64,000 nt of DNA, taken from the NCBI RefSeq assembly GCF_009765355.1, contig NZ_VTHK01000007.1, positions 186,001 through 250,000 on the forward strand. The letters run 5' to 3'. The notes below the pieces were generated by a model, which had not been told where the DNA came from, did not search any database, and saw only the letters and a program-made list of their open reading frames with translations. Position 1 is the first letter of the stretch. Every line of letters starts with the position of its first letter. The translations under genes and the position numbers were made by a program. This document shows, one piece after another, positions 27,444-35,584 of this stretch. The stretch is from Amycolatopsis anabasis (GTDB lineage: Bacteria > Actinomycetota > Actinomycetes > Mycobacteriales > Pseudonocardiaceae).

Positions 27444-27885
27444 GCCACCGATCATGATCTGCGAAACGTGCCAAGAAGCCCTCACCCTGGTCGGCATCGA
27501 GGAAGAAGGCGGCCAGTACGTCCACGGGGGCTCAAAGCCTCGTGATCACGAGGTGGTCCCTGTACAAGCTCCCCCGGGTTGGGTTGGTCAGTGCGACTTC
27601 TGCGCGGCCGACATGGGCACTTTCGTGCTGCCTGCCGGGGACTTCCAGGATCCGAACAACCCAAACAGGTGGAGCAGAGGTGGCTGGGCCGCTTGCGAGG
27701 CATGTGCCCGCCTGATCGAGGCGGGGCATTGGGCACTTCTGCTCGTCCGCGTGGCCGAGGTGTTCAAGCAGCAACATGGCCAGCGAATGGACTTGGGCCA
27801 GGTGCTCCACCTGTGGGGACTCCACCAAGCCTTACGAGAGGCCGTCGACGGGCCGCTACGACGCGTCGGGGGTGATGACCAGTGA
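27436..27885 (+). CDS. Zinc-ribbon accessory protein
   Basis: 149 aa. Cys pairs CETC (~9-12), CDFC (~52-55) and C...C in 'WAACEACARLI' (~85) suggest two zinc sites. Related proteins with 'YVHGG...DHEVVPV' and 'WAACEACA.LIE' are widespread in actinobacterial phages and integrative elements (family recollection). Overlaps its neighbours on both sides. Confidence 0.65.
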   Translation: MSRPPIMICETCQEALTLVGIEEEGGQYVHGGSKPRDHEVVPVQAPPGWVGQCDFCAADMGTFVLPAGDFQDPNNPNRWSRGGWAACEACARLIEAGHWALLLVRVAEVFKQQHGQRMDLGQVLHLWGLHQALREAVDGPLRRVGGDDQ

Positions 27886-28292
27886 CCGAGGTCAGGTTCC
27901 TCGTACTTACCCCGGACGGCGAACTCAGCGAGAACGTCGCACCCGACGCCGGGCGCGGCCTGCTCGACACGCTGTACCGGACGATCAACTGCGACCACGT
28001 GGAAGCCGTGCGCCTCGGCCGAGACGGGCTGGACGCCACCATGTACGTCGACGGGGACGGGATGCTCGTGCAGCTCCCGATGCCCAACGAGTACGCCACG
28101 GCGGCCGTGTACGGCTTCAACGGCGACATTTACCAGATGTACTACGGCACCGCCGTGTTCCTCGGTGGCGTTAACCGCGCGGGGGACGACACGTCGATCA
28201 CGCCGAAGGCGGAGATCTACCTGCGGCACCTCATGTGGGCGATCAAAACGGGCAGGCTGCGTCTCCCTGGCAATCGAGGGAGGCAATCCTGA
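27882..28292 (+). CDS. DUF3846-like protein
   Basis: 136 aa from GTG. 'LLDTLYRTINCDHVEAVRLG', 'MYVDGDGMLVQLPMPNEYATAAV' and 'YYGTAVFLGG' match the plan of DUF3846: a quorum of residues around a D/N and the 'xxNxxAT' motif followed by a G-rich strand. The role of this phage/plasmid family is unknown. Confidence 0.65.
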   Translation: MTEVRFLVLTPDGELSENVAPDAGRGLLDTLYRTINCDHVEAVRLGRDGLDATMYVDGDGMLVQLPMPNEYATAAVYGFNGDIYQMYYGTAVFLGGVNRAGDDTSITPKAEIYLRHLMWAIKTGRLRLPGNRGRQS

Positions 28293-28720
28293 TGACCGAC
28301 GAGTCCAATGTGGTCGAACCTGAGCGGTACGCGTTCGAGAAAGGAACGATGGGCCTGTACGGGTCCGTCACCGATCGCGGTGACGGTCGGTGCACGGTGC
28401 GCGCCAGCTTCGAGGAAACCTCCACCGGCCAGATTCAGAAGTTCGAATTCCGGTCTGTGGCACGAAACCTCTTAGCCGATCTGCTTCGATCCTTTGCCGA
28501 CAACATCGCACCGGTTCAGGACGGCGCCTACACCTTCTGGTGCGACTTGCACGTCACCGAGCTGGAAGGGCCTCCGACGTTGGTCCGGGACGAAGCCACC
28601 AACGCGTGGAACTTGGACCTGGATCAGATGGAGTGCCCGCACTCCCACGGTACGGCCTGCCGCCCCTCGTGGCGGATGGGTCTGGTCTCCGTCGAGGACA
28701 CAAAGGAGGTTGCCGAGTGA
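28292..28720 (+). CDS. Hypothetical accessory protein
   Basis: 142 aa. The ATG at 28292 overlaps the previous stop (TGATG) and has GAGGGAGG upstream. It contains 'GDGRCTVRASFEETSTGQIQKFEF' and a His/Cys-bearing tail ('CPHSHGTACRPSW'), which could bind a metal. No family recognised. Confidence 0.55.
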   Translation: MTDESNVVEPERYAFEKGTMGLYGSVTDRGDGRCTVRASFEETSTGQIQKFEFRSVARNLLADLLRSFADNIAPVQDGAYTFWCDLHVTELEGPPTLVRDEATNAWNLDLDQMECPHSHGTACRPSWRMGLVSVEDTKEVAE

Positions 28721-29166
28721 ACAGCGGACGCGGGCTTTCCCGCTTGATCCGAGAGATGGTGGTGTTCGCTTGGCCCTCGCAGGCCGGGCAGTATCCGGCC
28801 GAGGGATCACCTGGAATCAGCTACTTCCGGGGTGACGTCTCGGAGCAGTTCGGCCCGGGTGCCTATGTGGACTGCCTGCTCTACCGAGGCACCGACGGCA
28901 CGTTGATCGGCATCCTCAACCACTTCCCGCAGGACTTCCCTCCGCACGAGCGGGCCGGGGCGGTCACCATCCAGGTTCGGGCTGACCGGCGGCGAGAAGG
29001 CATCGCCACGGAGTTGTTGCAGGAGGCGCTATCTCGGTGGTCGGTGGACTTCCTTCGGCAACGCTACACAGTCGAAGGCGCTGCGTTCGCCGAAGCCTTC
29101 ATCAGCGCTGAGCGGTCCAGGCGAGAGAAAGAAGGCTACGACACATCCGAGGGCGAGCATGGCTAA
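28717..29166 (+). CDS. GNAT-like acetyltransferase
   Basis: 149 aa from GTG after AAAGGAGG. 'GTLIGILNHFP' then 'AVTIQVRADRRREGIATELLQEALSRW' carries the R-R-x-G-x-A acetyl-CoA loop (~95-105) of GNAT enzymes. The N-terminal acceptor-binding part is short and the substrate unknown. Overlaps the next gene by 8 bases. Confidence 0.65.
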   Translation: MNSGRGLSRLIREMVVFAWPSQAGQYPAEGSPGISYFRGDVSEQFGPGAYVDCLLYRGTDGTLIGILNHFPQDFPPHERAGAVTIQVRADRRREGIATELLQEALSRWSVDFLRQRYTVEGAAFAEAFISAERSRREKEGYDTSEGEHG

Positions 29167-30085
29167 CCTGACGATGACTTCTGCCCAACACGCAGTGTTG
29201 GAGTCAGCCGGTGAAGATCAAGTAGTCCGGATAGAGGACGGCCGGTCTCTACCCGCCCTAATGCGCCGTGGGTGGGTCGAGTGTGTCCGCGATCCGAAGT
29301 CGCGGGCGCGCAAGCCCCGCTACCAGTGGAAGATCACCAAGGCTGGGCGTGAAGCCTGGGCGAACGCCGTCGTCAAGGACCCGCCTCCCGTGCCCAACTG
29401 GAGAAACTGGAAGGCCGAACGGGAAGTCATCGTTCCTCGACGGCATTACCGGATTCGCGAGCACACGGTGATGCTGCGGTGGAAAAACGGTCCCTGGCGG
29501 CTGTTCTGCCCTCGGGACGGCGACGAGGTTCCCTTGGCATACCCGGAAAACCTCGCCGAAGCCTTGGATCAGCTAGCTCACCACCTCTATCACGTGTGCA
29601 AGTACAACCGAAAGGAGACCATTGTGGACGAAGTCAATATCCTCGCATGTGGCTGCGCTGAGCAGACCGTGCGCAACGATCGGCACCAGTGCGACCGTTT
29701 CAACGGTCTACCGGCCGACGCATACCCGTGGATCCGCAAGGTCGGCCAGGCACTCGGGAGCCTTCCCGGCTATATCGCCGAGCAGATCGAACGTGCACGC
29801 GCTGACAAGGCCCCTTTGGACGCCACATCGGAGATCTCACTCGGTGGTATGCGTACTGGGAAGTGGCGCACCGCGGCGGACATGGGCGCGTGGCTCCGGG
29901 AAGAACTCGGGCTTCCCCCGTCAAAGGTTCGGTGCCCGCGATGCGGCAACGACGCCGACATTGACCGCGACGGTCACCTGAAGCGGCACTACGTATGCAA
30001 GGACGGGCCAGTCTGCATTGGCATGGGCATGTCGGCCCAGCGCGCACGAAAAGCTGCCGAAGCGGACGGGAAGGCGCAGCCGTAA
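29159..30085 (+). CDS. Hypothetical protein with winged-helix-like N-terminus and C-terminal zinc ribbon
   Basis: 308 aa, the longest gene of this string. Residues 5-70 look like a MarR/winged-helix unit ('ALMRRGWVECVRDPKSRARKPRYQWKITKAGREAW'). Residues ~90-150 form a separate domain. A zinc ribbon ends the protein ('RCPRCGNDADIDRDGHLKRHYVCKDG', ~256-282). DNA binding is plausible. It could be a composite of several small accessory modules. Confidence 0.6.
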   Translation: MANLTMTSAQHAVLESAGEDQVVRIEDGRSLPALMRRGWVECVRDPKSRARKPRYQWKITKAGREAWANAVVKDPPPVPNWRNWKAEREVIVPRRHYRIREHTVMLRWKNGPWRLFCPRDGDEVPLAYPENLAEALDQLAHHLYHVCKYNRKETIVDEVNILACGCAEQTVRNDRHQCDRFNGLPADAYPWIRKVGQALGSLPGYIAEQIERARADKAPLDATSEISLGGMRTGKWRTAADMGAWLREELGLPPSKVRCPRCGNDADIDRDGHLKRHYVCKDGPVCIGMGMSAQRARKAAEADGKAQP

Positions 30086-30384
30086 TGAACACACCTGAGA
30101 TCCCCGACTTTCATAGGCAAGCGCAGGAGCGCATCACACAATCCGCAAGACACGCTGAAGTACACGGAAGCATCTACACGGAAGTCGAGGGTATTGGCTT
30201 CAACCAGATTGACCTTGCGTTTCCAAACATCCGCTACCTCGGTGAATGGGTTGATAGTTTCAACCTGGAACATTGCACCAAGCTTCGCAGTGACATGACT
30301 GAGCGTTTCTGTAATCAATCCATCGTCGTGACCGTGGTCATTGATGATGTACGGGCGAACCAAATCAATCGATGGGAGCGATAA
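30085..30384 (+). CDS. Small hypothetical protein
   Basis: 99 aa; its ATG shares a base with the preceding TAA (TAATG). Lower GC than neighbours. 'FNQIDLAFPNIRYLGEWVDSFNLE' suggests a globular fold. Not recognised. It is followed by the first structured repeat. Confidence 0.5.
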   Translation: MNTPEIPDFHRQAQERITQSARHAEVHGSIYTEVEGIGFNQIDLAFPNIRYLGEWVDSFNLEHCTKLRSDMTERFCNQSIVVTVVIDDVRANQINRWER

Positions 30385-30402
30385 CCCAATAGATGATCCT
30401 GC

Positions 30403-30481
30403 GTTGATCCCGTCGTCTGCCTCCCCGGACCCCCGGAGGTAGACGCGCGGCGTCCACACAGGACGGCAAATGGACCCGGAC
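30403..30481 (+). repeat. Structured intergenic repeat, copy 1
   Basis: Order: GTTGATCCCGTCG; a hairpin with arms GTCTGCCTCC and GGAGGTAGAC; then GGCGTCCACACAGGACG; then TGGACCCGGAC. The second copy is at 31039. The flanks are conserved while hairpin arms and loop differ, so the structure is kept rather than the sequence. It sits in the 121-base gap before the gene at 30506. Confidence 0.75.
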
Positions 30482-30505
30482 GCGACCACGAGAGGTACCG
30501 GTGAC

Positions 30506-31027
30506 GTGAACAGAACCATCCCAGAAGCACTAGCGGCGAGACCGATAGACCCGAAGCGGAATCTTCCAACCCCGTGGGCGAACGAGCACGTCCGGGACGA
30601 CGGCACCGTGGACGTGAACTTCGCCGTGGTCAGTAACGAGCGAGCTTTCGAGTGCACCGAACTCAGACTATGTGGACTGTGCGGAGAGGGCCTCGACTAC
30701 TGGATCACGTTCCTCGGCGGGCCGAAAGCCGCTGAGTTGCGCACGTATGGTGATCCGCCCATGCATGAAGCTTGCGCGATTGCGTCGTTGGACCTGTGCC
30801 CACACCTCGCGGTGAAGCGCCACAAGCGGAGGCAGGTGCACCGGCAGGACGATGACGGCTTACCGCCGGGCTGGATCGACACTAAACCTGACCGCTGGAT
30901 TTTAGGGTACACGCGAGACTTCAAGCTCAAGATGGTCGGCGGGTACGCGATCTTCTTCGCCGCTCCGTTCAAGCAAGTCCGGGTGTTCGCCTACGACGAC
31001 AACGAGCAACTCCACGAGGTCGCCTAG
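30506..31027 (+). CDS. Conserved phage/ICE accessory protein with Cys-rich core
   Basis: 173 aa from GTG (GAGAGG upstream). 'LRLCGLCGEGLDYWITFLGGPKAAE' followed by 'YGDPPMHEACAIASLDLCPHLA' gives a C-x2-C ... H-x3-C zinc-site pattern (~55-110). I recall close relatives in many actinobacterial phages and integrative elements, without assigned function. Confidence 0.65.
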   Translation: MNRTIPEALAARPIDPKRNLPTPWANEHVRDDGTVDVNFAVVSNERAFECTELRLCGLCGEGLDYWITFLGGPKAAELRTYGDPPMHEACAIASLDLCPHLAVKRHKRRQVHRQDDDGLPPGWIDTKPDRWILGYTRDFKLKMVGGYAIFFAAPFKQVRVFAYDDNEQLHEVA

Positions 31028-31038
31028 GGCGGTCGTGT

Positions 31039-31111
31039 GTTGATCCCGTCGCCTGCCTCCCGCCCAGAGGCAGGCGTGCGGCGTCCACACAGGACGAAAC
31101 CGGACCCGGAC
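31039..31111 (+). repeat. Structured intergenic repeat, copy 2
   Basis: GTTGATCCCGTCG, hairpin arms GCCTGCCTC and GAGGCAGGC, then GGCGTCCACACAGGACG and GGACCCGGAC, matching the repeat at 30403. The arms differ from copy 1 yet stay perfectly complementary. It occupies most of the 107-base gap before the gene at 31135. Confidence 0.75.
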
Positions 31112-31134
31112 ATGAGCGAAAGGACCCAGACACC

Positions 31135-31425
31135 ATGCGACGAACATTCCCCCGATCCATCGTCGAGGAGGCCATCCAAAGAGCAGACCTCCCGCCTGAC
31201 TGCCTTCGCGACCCGTTCCGAACCCGCTGGCACCAGCAAGGCTGGGGCGTGGTCATGCCCGACGAGCGGCTCCCACTGTTCGGCGCGAGGCTGGCGCAGT
31301 CGGCCATTCAGGAACCCGCGGGCGTCTCCCCCGACGTCACAACCTTGCTCAGGGATGCACGGATTCAGAACATGGACGAACTCGGCATCATCGTGTTCTT
31401 CCCGGGTTGGGACCTGGGCACATGA
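31135..31425 (+). CDS. Small hypothetical protein
   Basis: 96 aa. Contains 'RWHQQGWGVVMPDERLPLFGARLAQ' and ends 'IVFFPGWDLGT'. It overlaps the next gene by ATGA. Not recognised. Confidence 0.5.
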   Translation: MRRTFPRSIVEEAIQRADLPPDCLRDPFRTRWHQQGWGVVMPDERLPLFGARLAQSAIQEPAGVSPDVTTLLRDARIQNMDELGIIVFFPGWDLGT

Positions 31426-31781
31426 GCGCGCGGATCCACGTCTACGCAGGAAGGCGTGCTAGGCGAGTCGACTGGTCACAGTACGAAGACTGCCCAGCAT
31501 GCAGGCAGCAAGCAGGAAACCCCTGCGTCGACCTCCGAAACAGCGCATACACGCTCCTGCGTCCGCATCCGGGACGAGCCGGGCACCGAGGTCGGCGTCG
31601 AATCGGCGGCGAGATCCGCCGGCTGAACCTCGGCGACGAACTCAAGGGAGATGTCGAGCAGTGGGCACGAGACAACGAGATGAGGCGGGCGGGGGCGATC
31701 CGTCACCTCGTCCGCAAGGGCCTCGACGAGGAACGACGACGAACAGCAGGCCGCAGCCGCACGCCTGTCACCCCAAGCTGA
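31422..31781 (+). CDS. Zinc-finger / ribbon-helix-helix fusion protein
   Basis: 119 aa. The N-terminal 'CPACRQQAGNPCVDL...HPGRAGHRGRR' is the short actinobacterial C-x2-C-x6-C ... H...H knuckle (~26-58). The C-terminal 'IRRLNLGDELKGDVEQWARDNEMRRAGAIRHLVRKGLDEE' (~62-105) looks like a CopG/Arc-type ribbon-helix-helix. A sequence-specific DNA-binding role is likely. The two units are normally separate. Confidence 0.6.
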   Translation: MSARIHVYAGRRARRVDWSQYEDCPACRQQAGNPCVDLRNSAYTLLRPHPGRAGHRGRRRIGGEIRRLNLGDELKGDVEQWARDNEMRRAGAIRHLVRKGLDEERRRTAGRSRTPVTPS

Positions 31782-31794
31782 AAAGGACTAAACG

Positions 31795-32229
31795 ATGACA
31801 ACCGATGACGAGTCGACCACTGCCGTGTTCAAGACACTGTGGCCACTGGTGACAAAGCTGGAATTCGAAACCGCCAACCGCGAAAACAACCGGACCGGCC
31901 TGTCCCTGCTCAACGAGCAGCGCCGCACGAACCAACTCCTTGAACGCCTTCTCGCTACCCAGCCCGCTACGGAGGAGCCCGACGTCGCCCGGTTCCTCCT
32001 CGCACGCTGGGAAGAGGAAGTGGTTCAGGAGCCGGAGGGGTCGCCCAAGCTTCGTGAGCTGCTAACCAAGCTGACGCTGCTCGAGCGCTATGAGCAGTGT
32101 CTTCAATTCGCCGCGAATGGCGCGCTGGCACCCGACGCCGTACATCTGCTGCACAGGGCATTACTAAAGCACGCCGTGGACTACGCCGACCATCCCGACT
32201 TCCGCGACGAGTACCGGGAACAGGAGTGA
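31795..32229 (+). CDS. DUF6221-like protein
   Basis: 144 aa. 'DVARFLLARWEEEV' in the middle and the ending 'HAVDYADHPDFRDEYREQ' fit the pattern I recall for DUF6221 proteins of actinobacterial phages and plasmids. The N-terminal ~60 residues are an added helical segment. Function unknown. Confidence 0.5.
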   Translation: MTTDDESTTAVFKTLWPLVTKLEFETANRENNRTGLSLLNEQRRTNQLLERLLATQPATEEPDVARFLLARWEEEVVQEPEGSPKLRELLTKLTLLERYEQCLQFAANGALAPDAVHLLHRALLKHAVDYADHPDFRDEYREQE

Positions 32230-32237
32230 CCGGCACG

Positions 32238-32498
32238 ATGACCGACCCGTCCGAAGAGGTCCGCGCGTTCCTCCGGTCCACTTCGCAGGCCGCCCCCGAG
32301 CCGGTGGGTACGCGGATACGCATGACCGGGGAGCAGCCGGAGGAGCCGTACCCCGTTCCGGTCGGCACCGAAGGCACCATTGTGGACGGCAACGGGGGGC
32401 AGTTGTGGGTCACATGGGAGGGAGACCTTGGCACCTCCATCGTGCTGACGACCGACCCGTACGTGGTGCTGGACCGACCGGACGGAGCGGCCTCGTGA
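32238..32498 (+). CDS. DUF4314-like protein
   Basis: 86 aa. 'GTRIRMTGEQPEEPYPVPVGTEGTIVDGNGGQLWVTWEGD' is the SH3-like beta barrel pattern of DUF4314. The ATG at 32238 has AGGAG 11 bases upstream; a GTG at 32226 is possible but too near that site. Its stop overlaps the next GTG. Confidence 0.65.
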   Translation: MTDPSEEVRAFLRSTSQAAPEPVGTRIRMTGEQPEEPYPVPVGTEGTIVDGNGGQLWVTWEGDLGTSIVLTTDPYVVLDRPDGAAS

Positions 32499-32929
32499 CC
32501 GAGCAGGAGCCGCCCCGGCCGGCAGGATTCCCCGCGCCGGGGTTACGAGGGGACTACCGCGGTGCGTGCACCGTGTGCGGTCGCGGCACGGACACTGCTC
32601 TGGTGCTCCTCGGCGAGGCCGAATTCGTTCTGGCGGGGCTCGTCGCTCTCGGCCTACCCGCCAACGAGGCCCTCGCGACTCTGGCGGTCGGGACTGGGCA
32701 CGAGCCCACCCTGGAGTCCGGCGGAGGTATGGCCGTCACCGCTCCAGCAGGGGTGTTCCCGCTGGCTGTGCGGGTGTGCGGTGGGTGCGCTAGCAAGGCC
32801 GGTTTGGAGGCGTGGCCACTCTCGGACGAGGTGCCGGTCTACGTCCAGCCCGCCGAGCACGACCTCGAGGCACCAGCATTCAACAACCCGAAGCGGGATG
32901 TGCGGGACGGGGAGAACCCGCCCGAGTAA
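32495..32929 (+). CDS. Hypothetical zinc-binding accessory protein
   Basis: 144 aa from GTG overlapping the preceding TGA. 'GACTVCGRGTDTALVLLG' (~23-40) and 'RVCGGCASKAGL' (~90-100) give two Cys pairs suited to one zinc site. Last gene of the string, followed by a strong terminator. Confidence 0.55.
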   Translation: MTEQEPPRPAGFPAPGLRGDYRGACTVCGRGTDTALVLLGEAEFVLAGLVALGLPANEALATLAVGTGHEPTLESGGGMAVTAPAGVFPLAVRVCGGCASKAGLEAWPLSDEVPVYVQPAEHDLEAPAFNNPKRDVRDGENPPE

Positions 32930-32949
32930 GCCCTCTGCCGATCTGTCCA

Positions 32950-32993
32950 GGCCCCCGACACGCGCGCCCGCCGTGTCGGGGGCCTTCGTTGTT
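32950..32993 (+). terminator. Rho-independent-type terminator of the accessory operon
   Basis: GGCCCCCGACAC (from 32950) pairs with GTGTCGGGGGCC (to 32984) over an 11-base loop, followed by TTCGTTGTT. It lies 20 bases after the last accessory gene. Confidence 0.85.
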
Positions 32994-33092
32994 CTGCTCC
33001 TAGTGAGCGCTCACCAGCCCGTTTGGCTAGACCGGTGGCCAGCGTTGGCAACCTGCTTCGAAGGGGGAAGCCCTCGCTTCCGGATCTAGCAG

Positions 33093-33128
33093 AAAGCCCC
33101 TGCTCAAGCGCATTGAACAGGGGCTTTT
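33093..33128. terminator. Second terminator, possibly bidirectional
   Basis: AAAGCCCCTG and CAGGGGCTTT frame a partly paired loop (TCAA/TTGA) and are followed by T; the complementary strand also ends in a T run. It isolates the XRE-TPR regulator that follows. Between here and the gene, TTCCGCGAG/CTCCGCGAA (33213-33236) form an imperfect palindrome that may be an operator. Confidence 0.8.
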
Positions 33129-33253
33129 CCCCTCGCGTTACCCCCTGGTAAACGGCTGCGGGTAGCCTTGGTTGCATCTAACGAGTGAGCCTCGGCAGTC
33201 ACCCGAGGCGGTTCCGCGAGTTACGTACTCCGCGAACGAGAGGTAGGTTCGCC

Positions 33254-34501
33254 ATGGATCAGCACCAGCTCCCGGACGACCACGGCGTGATCGGCCGCAG
33301 GTTGCGCGAAATCAGGTCGTGGCGCGGTCTGGACCTGCGCACAGCGGCCCAACTCTCGGGCATCTCGCACGGCTACCTTGGCCAGCTCGAACGAGGCGAG
33401 AAGCCGATCAACAACCGACGCGTACTCGAAGGGTTGGCCATGACCTACCGGGTCAGCCCGTTGGAGATCACGGGCAAGCCGTGGGCGCCTACCGATGCAC
33501 AAAGCTCCGAGGCACACAGCGCGCTTTACGAGCTGGAGTGCGCCCTGGACAGCTACGAGCTAGGCATCGACCCAGAGGTGCCCACCCGCGAATGGCCCAA
33601 GGTGCAGACCGATGTCGATCGGCTGGTGAAGGCGACGCACTGGGCCTCTAACTACGCGGAGCAGGGCCGCCTCGCCCCCAAGCTGCTCGGCGAGCTACAT
33701 GCGTTCTATGTACGGCAGCCCTCACTGCGCCCCACGGTGCTTGTCAATCTCCTGCACGCCTACGCGGCGGCGATGTACACCACGAAACGCCTCGGTGGTC
33801 GTGGCCTTCCACTGCTCGCAGCGGTGCGTGCCGAGCAGGTCGCGGAAGAAGTGGACGCTCCTGAGTGGCGCGCGTATTCGGTGTGGCTGCGGGGGCAGGC
33901 CGCAGCAGCGCTTGACCGAGCGCGGCACTATGACCGGGCTGTGAACGCCACTGGCAATCTGACCGGTGCGTCCGATGGATCGGATGCGATGCAAGCCGCG
34001 GGCATGTTGCACCTGAATGCCGCGCTGTCGGCCGCGACGCAAGGAAACACCGACCAGGCCGCCGAGCACCTGGCCGAAGCCGACACTCTGGCCGACCGGA
34101 TGCCCGACCCCGTGATGCGCTGGGCCTCGCTGTGGTTCGGCACGGTCAACAATCGAATGTGGCGCATGGCGGTCGCCGAGGAGCAGCAGGAGCCCGGCAA
34201 GGTGATCGAGCTGGCCGAGGGTGTACCGATCGACCAGTTGCCCTCGATCAGCCGCCAGGCTGAGTACTGGGCAACTCTGGCCCGGTCGCTGATGGGAAGG
34301 GCCAAGACCCGCAAGCAGGGCGTCGCGTACATGCTGAAAGCCGAAGACATGGCCCCGCTGCGCATACGCAACAGCGTGGTCGACCGGGAAGCGGTCTCAG
34401 CGGCGCTCCGCGCGGTCCAGCGCGAATCGGGCGGTCAAGAGCTTCGCGGACTGGCCTGGCGAATGGGTGTCGCGCCGACCGGAATTGCGTCGAACGGGTG
34501 A
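33254..34501 (+). CDS. XRE-TPR regulator of the prophage
   Basis: 415 aa. The XRE helix-turn-helix is at ~10-65 ('IGRRLREIRSWRGLDLRTAAQLSGISHGYLGQLERGEK'). About 330 residues of TPR-like helical pairs follow ('GMLHLNAALSAATQGNTDQAAEHLAEADTLADRM'). The ATG at 33254 was chosen for GAGAGGTAGG upstream; an upstream start would run through the candidate operator. It has its own unit bounded by terminators. Many actinobacterial regulators of this build exist; a lysogeny role is inference. Confidence 0.8.
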   Translation: MDQHQLPDDHGVIGRRLREIRSWRGLDLRTAAQLSGISHGYLGQLERGEKPINNRRVLEGLAMTYRVSPLEITGKPWAPTDAQSSEAHSALYELECALDSYELGIDPEVPTREWPKVQTDVDRLVKATHWASNYAEQGRLAPKLLGELHAFYVRQPSLRPTVLVNLLHAYAAAMYTTKRLGGRGLPLLAAVRAEQVAEEVDAPEWRAYSVWLRGQAAAALDRARHYDRAVNATGNLTGASDGSDAMQAAGMLHLNAALSAATQGNTDQAAEHLAEADTLADRMPDPVMRWASLWFGTVNNRMWRMAVAEEQQEPGKVIELAEGVPIDQLPSISRQAEYWATLARSLMGRAKTRKQGVAYMLKAEDMAPLRIRNSVVDREAVSAALRAVQRESGGQELRGLAWRMGVAPTGIASNG

Positions 34502-34582
34502 AAGTCAACGGTTGTGTACTTTTAGCGCACACCCGTTCCTAAGCCTTTCGTAGCGTCTTACCCCGGTACAGGAGGTAAGGCG

Positions 34583-34954
34583 ATGAGCACGCAGAGCTGT
34601 CTCTGGGTCCCGCCCCTTGGGGTCCAGCACAAGAAACTGAGTGGCTTCTCGATCGGGTTCGCACCCGATCTGGCCACCGCTCGCGACGCGAAAGCAATTC
34701 AAGTCGCAATCTTGCGTGGTCGCTTTGTCTACAATGGACCCGGACAAAATGGCGACCTGTTCTTTCGGCGGTTCGTCGGAGCCTTTGTTGATCTCATGAC
34801 ATTGGTACCCGACGGCCCCCGGGCCTCTGGCGCTCTGCGGTACGAACGGCGTGGTTATCCGTGGCCGAAGGGCACGCAGCCAGAGGTCGAACAGGTCGCC
34901 GAGGGAACCATTGTGGACGTAGTGCGCCAAGTGCTTGAGTGGCCTTTCTTCTGA
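34583..34954 (+). CDS. Hypothetical protein downstream of the regulator
   Basis: 123 aa, ATG with AGGAGG upstream. Low-complexity-free, mixed composition. A GGACCCGGAC copy lies inside the gene at ~34736. Not recognised. It may be the partner gene of the XRE-TPR regulator by position only. Confidence 0.55.
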   Translation: MSTQSCLWVPPLGVQHKKLSGFSIGFAPDLATARDAKAIQVAILRGRFVYNGPGQNGDLFFRRFVGAFVDLMTLVPDGPRASGALRYERRGYPWPKGTQPEVEQVAEGTIVDVVRQVLEWPFF

Positions 34955-34965
34955 CCCCCAAGTTT

Positions 34966-35013
34966 CCGGCCGGGGGCGTGCACCTCCCCATCCCCCGACG
35001 CGCCCTCGGCCGG
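34966..35013. terminator. Long-stem hairpin
   Basis: CCGGCCGGGGGCG (34966) pairs with CGCCCTCGGCCGG (to 35013), 13 base pairs with one G-U. No U-tract follows. It separates the genes at 34583 and 35045. Confidence 0.65.
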
Positions 35014-35044
35014 ATTCCATAGAGCCCGAAACTCGGGGAAGAGA

Positions 35045-35332
35045 ATGGCGACACGCATAAAGATCGACAAGGACGAGAAGCAGGCGCTTCTCGCGTTCGA
35101 CGGGATGCTCGGCAATGGCCTTACCTGCAATGAAGTCGCAGTTAAAGCCGAATTTTCGATATCCCGCGCATACAACCTCGTCAAGATTTTGCACCGAAGA
35201 GGCCTGCTGGACAACAAGAGAGAGGAGCGAACGCCTGGCCTGCTCAGTCTTATTTACTTCTGCACTGAAGCAGGAAAGCAACAGATCGACGAATTGAAAC
35301 CGGACGGGACCGAGGTCGACCAAACCGGGTAA
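35045..35332 (+). CDS. Small winged-helix protein
   Basis: 95 aa. 'NGLTCNEVAVKAEFSISRAYNLVKILHRRGLLDNKR' (~24-60) reads as a MarR/Rrf2-like helix-turn-helix with wing, followed by a short acidic tail. Lower GC than neighbours. Likely a DNA-binding regulator; target unknown. Confidence 0.6.
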   Translation: MATRIKIDKDEKQALLAFDGMLGNGLTCNEVAVKAEFSISRAYNLVKILHRRGLLDNKREERTPGLLSLIYFCTEAGKQQIDELKPDGTEVDQTG

Positions 35333-35369
35333 CTCTCCCCCGTTCGCCAAGTGTGCGACAGGGAAGGCA

Positions 35370-35561
35370 ATGGCGGACTCGTTTCGTTGGTTTCGCAGGG
35401 ATGACGAGCCCACTGTCGAGTTTCCGGCCGTGACCCCGGAGGACGAGGAACCGATCGAGGAGAACGCCGGGCCGGAACGCCCTCGCCCGTTGCATGATTG
35501 GCTGCTAGCCAAGACACCCACATGGCCCTTGTGGCCAACGAGAGACCTCGACGATAACTGA
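35370..35561 (+). CDS. Small acidic hypothetical protein
   Basis: 63 aa, rich in Glu/Asp and Pro in the first half and Trp/Pro in the second ('WLLAKTPTWPLWP'). GGGAAGG precedes the ATG. Precedes the protease gene by 23 bases. Not recognised. Confidence 0.4.
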   Translation: MADSFRWFRRDDEPTVEFPAVTPEDEEPIEENAGPERPRPLHDWLLAKTPTWPLWPTRDLDDN

Positions 35562-35584
35562 ACTAACTAAATCAAGGAAACAAG

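Noticed and set aside
30403..31111. Treating the two structured repeats as insertion-sequence ends
   Set aside because: They are direct, contain internal hairpins, enclose a gene with no transposase character, and show no target duplication.
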